64,000 nucleotides of DNA. Origin: Bacteroidota bacterium (GTDB lineage Bacteria; Bacteroidota; Bacteroidia; Bacteroidales; Prolixibacteraceae). Position numbers and translations under genes: made by a program. The stretch spans positions 83,860 to 147,859 of the forward strand of contig JAEYNZ010000029.1 of NCBI GenBank assembly GCA_023412195.1. Reading direction: 5' to 3'. Of this stretch, positions 34,543 through 43,837 are shown piece after piece; within the stretch, counting starts at the first letter, position 1, and every line of letters begins with the position of its first letter. The notes beneath the pieces were generated by a model. It worked only from the letters and a program-made list of their open reading frames with translations. It searched no databases and had not been told where the DNA came from.

Positions 34543-34971
34543 ATGAGAGCAAAACAAGTATCGGTTTTTTTGGAGAATAAACTGGGAAGGCTTCACGAAG
34601 TTGCACATATTCTGGGTGAAGCCGGGGTTAACATCTCTGCCTTTACGGTTGCCGATACCTCCGATTTTGGAGTCGTGAGGCTTATAGTTTCCGACCCTGA
34701 TAAAGCCTGTCAGGTGCTGAAGGCAAATCATTTTAGCGTCAGGTCAACCGATGTTGTGCTTGTAAACAGCCCGAATACACCCGGCGCATTGTCTTTTATG
34801 CTGCAGATTCTGAACAAGGAGGAAATATTTATTGAATACCTGTATGCTTTTTCAATGAACGACAATTATGCAGTATTTGTGATCCGGCCGACTGATATTG
34901 ACAAATGTGTGGAAAGGCTTCAAAAGCATCAGGAAGAGTTATCGGGCAGGGGAGGGCAGTACAGTCTGTAA
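34543..34971 (+). CDS. Tandem ACT-domain protein (2)
   Basis: 142 aa. The first ACT domain (KQVSVFLENKLGRLHEVAHILGEAGVNISAFTVADTSDFGVVRLIV) and a second (FMLQILNKEEIFIEYLYAFSM) are both clear. It starts five bases after paaK and is almost certainly co-transcribed. The arrangement ACT-paaK-ACT suggests amino-acid-dependent control of the ligase, by binding to it or to a complex; this is inference. Confidence 0.87.
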   Translation: MRAKQVSVFLENKLGRLHEVAHILGEAGVNISAFTVADTSDFGVVRLIVSDPDKACQVLKANHFSVRSTDVVLVNSPNTPGALSFMLQILNKEEIFIEYLYAFSMNDNYAVFVIRPTDIDKCVERLQKHQEELSGRGGQYSL

Positions 34972-35055
34972 GGCAATCTTCAGAAGAACGGAGAAGAGAA
35001 GGTGCTGTTGTGACTGCCATAATTCGTATATTTACATCCATTATTATACATACAA

Positions 35056-35892
35056 ATGAAACGAATAGCTGTACAGGGAATAATCGGATCCTTTCATGAG
35101 GATGCTGCGCAGAAATATTTTAATGAAAAAATTGAGGTGGTTGAATGCAAATCGTTTACAAGCGTATGTAAACTTGTTGATACCGATAAGGTCGATTATG
35201 CAGTGCTGGCCATTGAGAATTCTATTGCCGGAAGCCTGCTGAAGAATTACCAGCTTATAAGGGATTACCACCTTCGGATCATCGGTGAACTTTACCTGCA
35301 TATTCAAATGAATCTTATGGCTGTACCGGGAGTGAAGCCTTCTGACATAACTGATATTTATTCACACCCCATTGCCTTACAGCAGTGTGTGGAATACATT
35401 GAAAAGTATTTTCCTGATGCAGAACTCCATGAAGGCATGGACACTGCAAGTGCAGCTAAATTTGTTTCGGAAGAAAAATCTCCGAATGCTGCTGCAATTG
35501 GTAACCTGCGTTCTGCACAGCTTTACAATCTGAATATTCTTGAAACAGGCATTGAGACAAATAAAAAGAATTATACAAGATTTCTGATTCTTGCGAAACA
35601 TGGCAATCCAACTGAACATGCAAATAAAGCTTCCCTGTGCTTTGAGGTCGGCCATTTTTACGGAGCGCTTGCCCGGGTGCTGAATGTATTTTCTGAAAAT
35701 GAAATCAACCTTGCCAAAATACAATCAGTGCCTGTCATAGGAAAGCCTAATGAATACACCATCCATGTAGATGTGGAATGGGATGTACTTGAACGGTATG
35801 AGAAAGCAATCCACCAGGTGCTGAAAAGTGTTTCCAGCCTGGCAATTTTAGGGGAGTATGAGCGGGGTGAGATATCTATGCACGATCAGTAA
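35056..35892 (+). CDS. pheA: Prephenate dehydratase
   Basis: 278 aa. The catalytic periplasmic-binding-like domain (about 4-180) has AVQGIIGSFHEDAA, YAVLAIENSIAGS and the threonine-containing NYTRFLIL motif. The C-terminal ACT domain (about 195-275) senses phenylalanine. The Phe-binding ESRP motif is replaced by IQSVPV, as is common in Bacteroidota from memory. It makes phenylpyruvate for phenylalanine synthesis. TATATTTA (7 of 8 to the -7 box) lies about 35 bases before the ATG, so an internal promoter is possible. Confidence 0.92.
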   Translation: MKRIAVQGIIGSFHEDAAQKYFNEKIEVVECKSFTSVCKLVDTDKVDYAVLAIENSIAGSLLKNYQLIRDYHLRIIGELYLHIQMNLMAVPGVKPSDITDIYSHPIALQQCVEYIEKYFPDAELHEGMDTASAAKFVSEEKSPNAAAIGNLRSAQLYNLNILETGIETNKKNYTRFLILAKHGNPTEHANKASLCFEVGHFYGALARVLNVFSENEINLAKIQSVPVIGKPNEYTIHVDVEWDVLERYEKAIHQVLKSVSSLAILGEYERGEISMHDQ

Positions 35893-35912
35893 AAATTTTT
35901 AAGAGTAAAGAT

Positions 35913-36437
35913 ATGAGCAAAACAGCAATTTTTTTTGGGCCTTTAAATGGAGCTGTTCACCGGGTGGCCAATAAGTTGAAAGATGCCATCGGAGAAGAAA
36001 AGGTGGAAATGGTACCGGTAAAGGATGCAACTGTCGATGATATTAACAGGTTTGATAAAATTATTTTCGGATTATCAACTGTTGGTAAAGAAACCTGGGA
36101 ATCTATTTATACAAATGTGGATTGGGCTAAGTTTCTCCCTGAAATAGGAAAAACCAGCTATGAAGGCAAAACAGTTGCCATTTTCGGACTGGGTGACCAC
36201 ATCACCTATGCAGCTACATTTGTCGATCATATCGGGCTGCTTGCCAATGAACTTAAAGCCCATGGGGCTACTTTAGTCGGTCAGGTTCCCGAAGATGCAT
36301 ATGAATATGAAAGTTCAGAAGCAGTAGTGGATGGTAAATTCATGGGATTGCCTGTTGACGAAGATTTTGAACCTGAACTGACTGATGAACGGGTAAATAG
36401 CTGGGTGGAGCAGATCAGACCACATTTTGGCTTTTAA
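35913..36437 (+). CDS. Flavodoxin-like protein
   Basis: 174 aa with a flavodoxin fold: VDDINRFDKIIFGLSTVGKETW (60s loop) and VAIFGLGDHITYAATFVDHIGLLANELKAHGATLVG (90s loop), typical of long-chain flavodoxins. The FMN phosphate-binding loop is unusual: FGPLNGAVHRVA instead of the common S/T-x-T-G-N-T. It lies 20 bases after pheA and upstream of the ferredoxin oxidoreductase genes, so it could serve as alternative low-potential carrier for that enzyme. Confidence 0.85.
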   Translation: MSKTAIFFGPLNGAVHRVANKLKDAIGEEKVEMVPVKDATVDDINRFDKIIFGLSTVGKETWESIYTNVDWAKFLPEIGKTSYEGKTVAIFGLGDHITYAATFVDHIGLLANELKAHGATLVGQVPEDAYEYESSEAVVDGKFMGLPVDEDFEPELTDERVNSWVEQIRPHFGF

Positions 36438-36527
36438 AATCTTTCAGAAATAACTATCTGCTGCACCGTGAAAAACCGGTAGCACGTCATATCAGTATTT
36501 ACAACTTTTTATAATCTATATTGTATT

Positions 36528-37841
36528 ATGGATCATCCACCCGTCAGCAGAGAAGTAATTGACCGTATAATAAAAGAGCTTCGTATTTCTGATCCCGGCA
36601 AAGCTTCCATTCGTGAAATAGTTGCACTGGTAAACCATGTTGAGGAAGAAACAGGTGAGAAATATATAAGAATGGAAATGGGAGTGCCTGGATTGCCACC
36701 ATCGCAGATAGGTGTTGATGCTGAAATAGAGGCTCTCCGACGTGGTGTTGCTGCAGTTTATCCCATGGTTGACGGAATAAAGCCACTAAAAGAAGAGGCG
36801 TCACGTTTCGTCAGAAACTTCATGAACATAAATGTCAGCCCGAAAGGATGCATCCCTACTGTTGGCTCTATGCAGGGAACGTATGCTGCATTTCTTGCTG
36901 CTGCCCATACTATTGAAGGGAAAGATACAACCCTTTTTATCGATCCGGGTTTTCCTGTGCAAAAACAGCAGATGATGGTGCTTGGACAGAAGTATGAAAC
37001 CTTCGACGTATTTCATTTCAGAGGTAATTTGCTGAAAGGTAAACTTGAGGAATACCTCGAAAAAGGCAATATATGTTCAATTGTCTATTCTAACCCGAAT
37101 AATCCCGCCTGGATTTGTTTTACGGAAGAGGAACTTCAGGTTATCGGAGAACTTGCTGTTGCATATGATGTCATTGTGATGGAAGATCTGGCTTACTTTG
37201 GAATGGATTTCCGGCACGACTTATCGCAGCCGGGGCAGCCACCATTTCAACCTACAGTAGCCCGTTACACCGATAATTATATTTTGTTTATATCCAGTTC
37301 TAAAATATTCTCCTATGCAGGGCAGCGTTGCGGACTGATGATCATTTCTGACAGATTGGGCAGCCGCGACTATCCGGCACTGAAAAAAAGGTTCGGCGGG
37401 ACCGACTTTGTAAGTACAATCACCCTGCGCTTGTTGTATTCATTTTCATCAGGTACCAGCCATTCAGCCCAATGGGCCCTGGCTGCCATGCTAAAAGCTG
37501 CAAACGAAGGCCGTTTTAATTTTGTTGAAGGTGTTAAGGAGTACGGCAGAAAAGCAGGGATCATGAAAAAAATGTTTCTTGACAACGGTTTTCATATTGT
37601 TTATAAAGATGATTTGGACCAACCCATTGCCGATGGTTTTTATTTTACAATTTCCTATCCGGGGATGACAGGAAATGAACTTGTAGCCAATCTGCTGTAT
37701 TATGGCATCAGTGCCATTGCACTGGATAATACTGGCAGTCATGAAGAAGGAATCAGAGCTTGTGTTTCATTTGTTAAAAGGGAACAGTTCGATGTGCTCG
37801 ATCAAAGGTTGAAGTTGTTTAACAGCCATTTTTCGAAATAA
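36528..37841 (+). CDS. Class I/II aminotransferase (PLP-dependent)
   Basis: 437 aa. PLP-binding elements are YSNPNNPAWICFTEEEL, DVIVMEDLAYFGMDF and the Schiff-base lysine in ISSSKIFSYAGQRCGLMI. It is a fold-type I aspartate-aminotransferase-like enzyme. Between pheA and the oxoacid oxidoreductase it most plausibly interconverts phenylpyruvate or other aromatic 2-oxo acids with amino acids. The substrate is inferred from context only. Confidence 0.88.
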   Translation: MDHPPVSREVIDRIIKELRISDPGKASIREIVALVNHVEEETGEKYIRMEMGVPGLPPSQIGVDAEIEALRRGVAAVYPMVDGIKPLKEEASRFVRNFMNINVSPKGCIPTVGSMQGTYAAFLAAAHTIEGKDTTLFIDPGFPVQKQQMMVLGQKYETFDVFHFRGNLLKGKLEEYLEKGNICSIVYSNPNNPAWICFTEEELQVIGELAVAYDVIVMEDLAYFGMDFRHDLSQPGQPPFQPTVARYTDNYILFISSSKIFSYAGQRCGLMIISDRLGSRDYPALKKRFGGTDFVSTITLRLLYSFSSGTSHSAQWALAAMLKAANEGRFNFVEGVKEYGRKAGIMKKMFLDNGFHIVYKDDLDQPIADGFYFTISYPGMTGNELVANLLYYGISAIALDNTGSHEEGIRACVSFVKREQFDVLDQRLKLFNSHFSK

Positions 37842-37856
37842 AATGACCCCCTTTTG

Positions 37857-38423
37857 ATGGACCGTAAGAAAATAAATTCAAGGTATGGAATTACGCTCGA
37901 CCTGCTTAACGAGGTTGAGCTTAAGAACAAACCTGTTATCCTGAAAAAGGGGGAGTCGTTTATAGGGTACAATGAAAAAATGCAGAAAATAGGAATACTG
38001 ATAAACGGTCTTCTTTATGCAACCTATATATCTGACAGCGGTACCGAATGGATCTCCCGGTTTTTTTTTCCTCCAAATAATTTCATAGTCAGTAATCACC
38101 GCAGTTTTTATCTCGGTAAAAATTCCAGTGAATCCATAAAGGCATATGAAGATTCCCAACTGATTTATATTGAGAAGGAGGAGTTTAAATATCTGCTTGA
38201 CCATCATCCCAAATTTGAACGCACCGTAAGAATTCTTGCTGAAGAAAGTTATATTCAGGCCATGGAGAGGATTCACTCCTTTCAGTCGCTTCATGCCGAA
38301 CAGCGTATCAGGAAGTTCTTTGAAGAATATCCTGAACTTGGTAAAAAGCTTCAGCGCCAACATATTGCCTCATATCTTGGAATCCACAGAAATATCCTTA
38401 CCCGCTTCCTTTATAAAATTTAA
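37857..38423 (+). CDS. Crp/Fnr-family transcriptional regulator
   Basis: 188 aa from ATG 37857 (a TTG precedes it in frame). The cyclic-nucleotide-binding-like beta domain covers about 20-115. A long helix (YIQAMERIHSFQSLHAEQRIRKFFEEYPEL) leads to a short winged helix-turn-helix (LQRQHIASYLGIHRNILTRFLYKI). There are no cysteines for an Fe-S cluster, so it is not a true FNR. It starts 15 bases after the aminotransferase and may regulate the block. Confidence 0.85.
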   Translation: MDRKKINSRYGITLDLLNEVELKNKPVILKKGESFIGYNEKMQKIGILINGLLYATYISDSGTEWISRFFFPPNNFIVSNHRSFYLGKNSSESIKAYEDSQLIYIEKEEFKYLLDHHPKFERTVRILAEESYIQAMERIHSFQSLHAEQRIRKFFEEYPELGKKLQRQHIASYLGIHRNILTRFLYKI

Positions 38424-38641
38424 GAAAGCAACATTTGTTGCGTATTTTGAAGTTTGTAAAAAATAGTTTTACCTGACAGAATGAATTCTTAACCGGAAGC
38501 AGAAAAAAAATTACATTTTAACAGCAGGGAAAATTATTTCATTATAGATCCTAACCTTCATAAAAAATGATGGAATAACCTGATTTTTATGGTGTTTTTG
38601 AGAGAAAAAGCATATTAATTTTAGCAGAAAATTAGGTAAAT

Positions 38642-38872
38642 ATGGCAAAAATTAAAGGAGCAGTTGTTGTTGATATGGAAGTTTGCAAAGGCTGTGAACT
38701 TTGTATTGAAGCATGCAAAGATGGTGTTCTTGCTTTACATGCGGAGGTAAACAGCCGCGGATACCATTATTCCTATATGGAAAACCCTGAGGCTTGCCTC
38801 GGATGCGCCAACTGCGGAGTAGTATGTCCTGATACATGTATTACAGTTTACCGGGTAAAGGTTGAGGGATAA
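38642..38872 (+). CDS. 2x[4Fe-4S] ferredoxin subunit of a 2-oxoacid:ferredoxin oxidoreductase
   Basis: 76 aa with two cluster motifs CKGCELCIEACKDG and CLGCANCGVVCPD. It is the delta subunit type that precedes the alpha, beta and gamma subunits, as in vorDABC/korDABC. It passes electrons from the TPP subunit to free ferredoxin. Confidence 0.9.
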   Translation: MAKIKGAVVVDMEVCKGCELCIEACKDGVLALHAEVNSRGYHYSYMENPEACLGCANCGVVCPDTCITVYRVKVEG

Positions 38873-38969
38873 TACAATTTCATTTACAGTCACAGGATTC
38901 GTTTATTTAAAATAAATATGTCTACCTGGTTTGTAACAGAAGAAAATCCACAATTCTAAACAATATAAA

Positions 38970-40088
38970 ATGTCTGAATTCAGGTTAATGAAGGGGAATG
39001 AAGTGCTGGCCGAGGCTGCGATCCGCTGCGGATGTGACGGTTATTTCGGTTATCCTATTACACCCCAGTCGGAAATAATGGAGACTTTAATGGAACGCCA
39101 GCCATGGGAAGAAACAGGGATGGTGGTTTTGCAGGCAGAAAGTGAGGTTGCTGCAATTAATATGGTTTATGGGGCTGCAGGTTCCGGTAAAAAAGTAATG
39201 ACATCTTCTTCAAGTCCGGGCATCAGTCTGATGTCGGAAGGAATTTCATACATTGCAGGTGCTGAATTGCCCTGCCTGGTTGTAAATGTTCAGCGCGGCG
39301 GCCCCGGACTGGGAACAATACAGCCATCACAGGCCGACTATTTTCAGGCTGTGAAGGGAGGCGGGCATGGCGATTATAAAATGATCGTACTGGCACCTTC
39401 TTCCGTTCAGGAAATGAACGATTTTGTTGATCTGGCATTTGAGCTGGCATTCAAATACCGCAATCCTGCCATGATCCTTACTGACGGGGCACTCGGACAG
39501 ATGATGGAAAAGGTGCAGTTGTCCGATTATAAGCCCCGGCTCACCGATCAGCAGGTAGTAGAAAAGTATGGCAATTGGGCTACTACTGGAAAGATTTCAG
39601 GAAGAAAAAGAAATGTCATCACTTCCCTTGAAATGGATTCGCACAAAATGGAAGCCAATAACAGGCGTTTTCAGGAGAAATACAAAAAGATGGAAGCCGA
39701 AGAACAGCGTTATGAAGCCATTCTCTGTGAAGATGCAGAATATGTGCTAGTGGCTTTTGGCACGTCAGCACGAATTTGTGAAAAAGCTGTTGAACTGGCA
39801 CGGCAGCAAGGAATCAAAGTTGGATTGCTCAGGCCAGTTACTTTATTCCCGTTTCCAAAAAACATCATTGGCGAACTTGCCCATAAAACAAAAGGATTCT
39901 TATCGGTTGAAATGAATGCAGGCCAAATGGTGGAAGACATCAAACAGTCGGTTTATGAAGCCGGCGTATACAAAAGGGTTGAATTTTTTGGCCGCATGGG
40001 AGGTATTTTACCCTCTCCGGGTGAAGTTGTTAAGGCTATTGAACAAAAATTCTTACAGGAGGAAAAAGAATGGATATCAAAGATATAA
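38970..40088 (+). CDS. 2-oxoacid:ferredoxin oxidoreductase alpha subunit (VorB/KorA type)
   Basis: 372 aa. The N-terminal pyrimidine-binding domain has CGCDGYFGYPITPQSEIMETL and the stretch SSSSPGISLMSEGISYIAGAELPCLVVNVQRGGPGLGTIQPSQADYFQA. The C-terminal domain II region has LLRPVTLFPFPKNII. This is the VorB-like alpha subunit of the enzyme that oxidatively decarboxylates 2-oxo acids to acyl-CoA with ferredoxin (reversible). It overlaps the beta subunit by 19 bases. AGGAGG lies 8 bases before the beta ATG, a rare Shine-Dalgarno-like site for this phylum. Confidence 0.92.
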   Translation: MSEFRLMKGNEVLAEAAIRCGCDGYFGYPITPQSEIMETLMERQPWEETGMVVLQAESEVAAINMVYGAAGSGKKVMTSSSSPGISLMSEGISYIAGAELPCLVVNVQRGGPGLGTIQPSQADYFQAVKGGGHGDYKMIVLAPSSVQEMNDFVDLAFELAFKYRNPAMILTDGALGQMMEKVQLSDYKPRLTDQQVVEKYGNWATTGKISGRKRNVITSLEMDSHKMEANNRRFQEKYKKMEAEEQRYEAILCEDAEYVLVAFGTSARICEKAVELARQQGIKVGLLRPVTLFPFPKNIIGELAHKTKGFLSVEMNAGQMVEDIKQSVYEAGVYKRVEFFGRMGGILPSPGEVVKAIEQKFLQEEKEWISKI

Positions 40089-40858
40089 TAAAACCTGAAA
40101 ACCTGGTTTACTGCAAGTCGGAACTTCTTGTAGATACCATTATGCATTATTGCCCGGGGTGCACACATGGCGTTGTTCATAAACTGATGGCTGAACTGAT
40201 CGATGAGATGGGACTTCAGGAAAAGACAGTAGGAGTAGCGCCCGTAGGTTGTGCTGTATTTGCGTATAACTATATAGAAATCGACTGGCAGGAAGCAGCC
40301 CATGGAAGGGCCCCTGCTGTAGCCACAGGTGTTGTCCGCCTGAATCCTGACAAGTTTGTGTTTACCTACCAGGGTGACGGAGATCTTGCCTCCATTGGTG
40401 CAGCTGAAATCCTGCATGCATGCAACCGGGGAGAAAATATTCTTGTGGTATTTATTAACAATGGTATCTATGGCATGACCGGTGGACAGATGGCACCTAC
40501 ATCACTCGAGAAAATGGTTACATCAACAACTCCTTTCGGCAGGGATATAGAAAGGAACGGGTACCCGATGAAAATGACTGAACTGGTGGCACAACTGCCG
40601 GGAACTTCTTATGTTACCCGTCAGTCGGCTCAATCTGCTGGTGCTGTAAGAAAATGCAAGCGGGCACTTAAAAAAGGAATTCAAAATGTGCTTGACAAAA
40701 AGGGGACATCTTTTGTGGAGGTGGTTTCAACCTGTAGTTCGGGGTGGAAAATGACCCCCGTGCAGGCAAATAAATGGATGGAAGATAATATGTTTCCATT
40801 TTACCCCCTGGGTGATTTAAAAGACAGTGAAAAGAGACAATCCGTTTCTAAAAACTAA
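40070..40858 (+). CDS. 2-oxoacid:ferredoxin oxidoreductase beta subunit (TPP-binding)
   Basis: 262 aa. MHYCPGCTHG and VAPVGCAVFAYNY start the subunit. The TPP/Mg motif is GDGDLASIGAAEILHACNRGENILVVFINN, and YGMTGGQMAPTSL follows. The C-terminus has SSGWKMTPVQANKWM. It forms the catalytic core with the alpha subunit. Confidence 0.93.
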   Translation: MDIKDIIKPENLVYCKSELLVDTIMHYCPGCTHGVVHKLMAELIDEMGLQEKTVGVAPVGCAVFAYNYIEIDWQEAAHGRAPAVATGVVRLNPDKFVFTYQGDGDLASIGAAEILHACNRGENILVVFINNGIYGMTGGQMAPTSLEKMVTSTTPFGRDIERNGYPMKMTELVAQLPGTSYVTRQSAQSAGAVRKCKRALKKGIQNVLDKKGTSFVEVVSTCSSGWKMTPVQANKWMEDNMFPFYPLGDLKDSEKRQSVSKN

Positions 40859-40870
40859 AAATCAGAAGTC

Positions 40871-41422
40871 ATGACAGAAGAGATGATTATAGCCGGATTT
40901 GGAGGACAAGGTGTTCTTTCAATGGGTAAGATTCTTGCTTATTCCGGTATTATGGAAGACAAGGAAGTAACATGGTTCCCATCCTACGGGCCGGAAATGC
41001 GTGGTGGAACAGCCAATGTTACAGTAATTGTCAGTGATACACGTATCAGTTCTCCTGTATTGCATGAGTATGATACTGCGATCATCCTGAACCAGCAAAG
41101 CCTCGATAAGTTTGAAAAAGCTGTTAAAAGGGGAGGCACTCTTTTGTACGACCCCAACGGGATTACGAATCCACCCAAAAGAAAAGACATTAATATATAT
41201 AAAGTTGAAGGTACCCGGACTGCTGTTGAGATGGGAAATCCCAAAGTATTCAACATGATTGTATTTGGCAGCTATCTCAAAGTAAAACCAATCCTGAACC
41301 TCAATAACGTTGAACGTGGATTGGAGAAATCGCTGCCGGAGCGATACCATAAACTTATTCCATTAAATCTTCAGGCCATTCAAAAAGGTCAGGAAATTGT
41401 GGAGACCGTGCAGGTAGTTTAA
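40871..41422 (+). CDS. 2-oxoacid:ferredoxin oxidoreductase gamma subunit
   Basis: 183 aa, CoA-binding type gamma domain: MIIAGFGGQGVLSMGKILAYSGI and TWFPSYGPEMRGGTANVTVIVSD are the family signatures. It completes the four-subunit enzyme (delta-alpha-beta-gamma order). Sequence cannot tell branched-chain from aryl-pyruvate specificity; neighbours paaK, pheA and two ACT genes favour aryl 2-oxo acids. Confidence 0.93.
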   Translation: MTEEMIIAGFGGQGVLSMGKILAYSGIMEDKEVTWFPSYGPEMRGGTANVTVIVSDTRISSPVLHEYDTAIILNQQSLDKFEKAVKRGGTLLYDPNGITNPPKRKDINIYKVEGTRTAVEMGNPKVFNMIVFGSYLKVKPILNLNNVERGLEKSLPERYHKLIPLNLQAIQKGQEIVETVQVV

Positions 41423-41452
41423 CCTGCCCGAAAAAGTGTTTTATCTGCAAAA

Positions 41453-41487
41453 AGGCATTCAGGTTTTTCCTGTCTGCTTTTTTTTTG
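41453..41487 (+). terminator. Probable intrinsic terminator of the vor block
   Basis: An imperfect stem (GCA-TT-CAGG / CCTG-TC-TGC, 41455-41477) with loop T5 is followed by nine T. It sits 33 bases after the last stop. Confidence 0.5.
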
Positions 41488-41496
41488 CCTGATATA

Positions 41497-43809
41497 TTAA
41501 AAGTTTAAATCGCCATCCATACTAATCACTTTTCCTGCTTCTGTTTTTATGTCAACAGATTTGCCGTCATACATGATCCTTACCGGATTTCCCAATTGAG
41601 AGCGGATTGCAGCTGAAGTAAGCCTGTTGTTTTCCCAAATGATATCCACTTCAAAACCTCCTCTTGCACGCAAGCCGGTAATGTGTCCGTTGGCCCATGA
41701 AGAGGGCAGGGCAGGTAAAAGCTGCAACACCCCGTTATGGCTTTGCAGCAGCATTTCTGCTATCCCGGCAGTTGCACCAAAGTTGCCGTCGATCTGAAAG
41801 GGAGGATGATTGTCAAAAAGATTGGGAAGCGTTGATTTAGAATACAGGGCCAGCAGGTTTTCATAAGCCTTGTCTCCATTTTTGAGGCGGGCAAAGAAGT
41901 TAATGATCCAGGCACGGCTCCAGCCAGTATGTCCGCCACCATGCCTGAGCCTTTCCTCAATTGACCTGCGTGAAGCTTCCAGCCACTTGGGATCATCAGG
42001 ATTGGTAAATTCCTCACCGGGGTATAATGCATATAAATGCGACATATGCCGGTGGCCCGGTTCAGCTTCAGGAAGTTCTTCCGACCACTCCAGTATCCGT
42101 CCGTCAGAACCGATTTGTGATGGTGTAAGCCTTCCAAGCATGTTTTTTAACGTATCGGCGAAGAAATGATCTGAATCAAGTATTTCTGATGTTTTGATGC
42201 AGTTGTTGAACAATTCCCTGATAATCTGGTGATCCATGGCTGGACCCATGCATACCGATGCCCGCTCTCCGTTTGGTGCAATGAAGGTATTTTCGGGAGA
42301 CATGCTTGGCCCCGAGACGAGCAACCCTGTTTTGGGATCCTCTACAAGAAAGTCAACAAAAAACAGGGCAGCATCCTTCAGAACCGGATATGCTTTTTCC
42401 TGAAGGAATTTTTTGTCGCCGGTGTAGTCATAGTGTTCCCAGAAATGATCGGTGCACCATGCTGCACCTAATGGCCACATACCATAAACTGTTTTACCTA
42501 TTGGATCGGTAAACTTCCAGGCATCTGTAGTATGATGTGCAACAAAACCGCGGCATCCATAAATATTTCTGGCAGTAACTGAACCTCTTTCCCGCAATCC
42601 GTCGATAAAACTAAAAAACGGTTCCTGAGTTTCTGCAAGGTTTGTAACCAGTGCTGGCCAGTAGTTCATCTGGATGTTGATGTTGATGTGATAATCGGCA
42701 CTCCATGGTGGATTCAGAGTGCCATCCCAGATTCCCTGCAGATTGGCAGGCATTCCTCCGGGACGTGATGAACTGATGAGAAGATATCTCCCGAATTGGA
42801 AATAAAGTTCGGTCAGGTGGTGGTCTTCCAGCCCTTCCTTAATCCTTTCAAGCCTTTGATTGGTTGGAATATTTAAAGTGTCAGCCTGGTTGATCGCAAA
42901 ATCTACACGGCTGAACAACTTGTCGTAATGAGCAATGTGTTCATTTTTTAAATGTTCAAAAGACTGTGTTGAAGCCTTTTGAATGTCTTCCGACGAAAGC
43001 TTTACTTCATGATCTCCCCAATAGTTTGTTCTGCCAGATACAAGGATCACAACTTCATCGGCATTCCTTATAAATAGTCTGCCACTGGCAGTAATGACTT
43101 CGCCCCCGGTGTTGTTAACGGTGACAACAGATGCAAACCGCGTTCCAAGTCCTTCATGTTCAGCAAATCCAGTCATCAGAAGCTGGTTGCCGCTGGCGGA
43201 TACAATTTCAGCATCACCCGGCCGTTCCAGCCATGTGGTAAAGCTTAATTTTGCTTTTTCAGATGCAGAAAGTTTTATAGCGATTACTTCTCCGGGGGAA
43301 GAAGCAAATATTTCACGAGTGTACTTTACTCCGCCTGATTTAAATTCAGTTGTTGCCGTGGCATTTCTCAGGTCAAGTGTTCTTTTATAATCCTCGATCT
43401 TTCCAAGGTTTTCAAACTGGAGGTATAAATCACCCAGAGTCTGGTATGTATGGCGGATTCCATCTATACCCATGATCTTATCCTGTGCCAGTTTGTCTCC
43501 TTCAGAATATTTACCATCGAACAACAGCTGGCGCACTTCAGAAAGATATTCGAGAGCTTCAGGATTAGACCTGTCAACTGGCCCTCCTGTCCATACCGAT
43601 TCCTCATTCAGCTGAATATATTCAGAATGTGTTCCTCCAAAAACCATCGCACCCAGACGGCCATTTCCAACGGGTATGGCTTCTACCCACTTTTCTGCCG
43701 GTTGGGAAAACCACATGGTGAGATCATTCCGCTCAATGTCATTTTTGCGGTTACAACCTTGAATTAATATTGAAATGAACAGGAATAGCAGGAACAAACT
43801 CCGGATCAT
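41497..43809 (-). CDS. GH95 alpha-L-fucosidase-type glycoside hydrolase, lipoprotein
   Basis: 770 aa with a lipoprotein signal (MIRSLFLLFLFISILIQGC). The N-terminal GH95 hallmark is LTMWFSQPAEKWVEAIPVGNGRLGAMVFGG...IQLNEESVWTGGP. The (alpha/alpha)6 domain includes NLQGIWDGTLNPPWSADYHININIQMNYWPA and GHRHMSHLYALYPG, then DGNFGATAGIAEMLLQSH. Family members hydrolyse alpha-1,2-linked L-fucose or L-galactose. It is probably periplasmic or at the surface. No fucose catabolic genes are nearby. The downstream TonB plug protein lies 28 bases upstream in transcription. Confidence 0.9.
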   Translation of the reverse strand: MIRSLFLLFLFISILIQGCNRKNDIERNDLTMWFSQPAEKWVEAIPVGNGRLGAMVFGGTHSEYIQLNEESVWTGGPVDRSNPEALEYLSEVRQLLFDGKYSEGDKLAQDKIMGIDGIRHTYQTLGDLYLQFENLGKIEDYKRTLDLRNATATTEFKSGGVKYTREIFASSPGEVIAIKLSASEKAKLSFTTWLERPGDAEIVSASGNQLLMTGFAEHEGLGTRFASVVTVNNTGGEVITASGRLFIRNADEVVILVSGRTNYWGDHEVKLSSEDIQKASTQSFEHLKNEHIAHYDKLFSRVDFAINQADTLNIPTNQRLERIKEGLEDHHLTELYFQFGRYLLISSSRPGGMPANLQGIWDGTLNPPWSADYHININIQMNYWPALVTNLAETQEPFFSFIDGLRERGSVTARNIYGCRGFVAHHTTDAWKFTDPIGKTVYGMWPLGAAWCTDHFWEHYDYTGDKKFLQEKAYPVLKDAALFFVDFLVEDPKTGLLVSGPSMSPENTFIAPNGERASVCMGPAMDHQIIRELFNNCIKTSEILDSDHFFADTLKNMLGRLTPSQIGSDGRILEWSEELPEAEPGHRHMSHLYALYPGEEFTNPDDPKWLEASRRSIEERLRHGGGHTGWSRAWIINFFARLKNGDKAYENLLALYSKSTLPNLFDNHPPFQIDGNFGATAGIAEMLLQSHNGVLQLLPALPSSWANGHITGLRARGGFEVDIIWENNRLTSAAIRSQLGNPVRIMYDGKSVDIKTEAGKVISMDGDLNF

Positions 43810-43837
43810 AGGCTTAGACTTGGTAAAGGTTTAAAGA

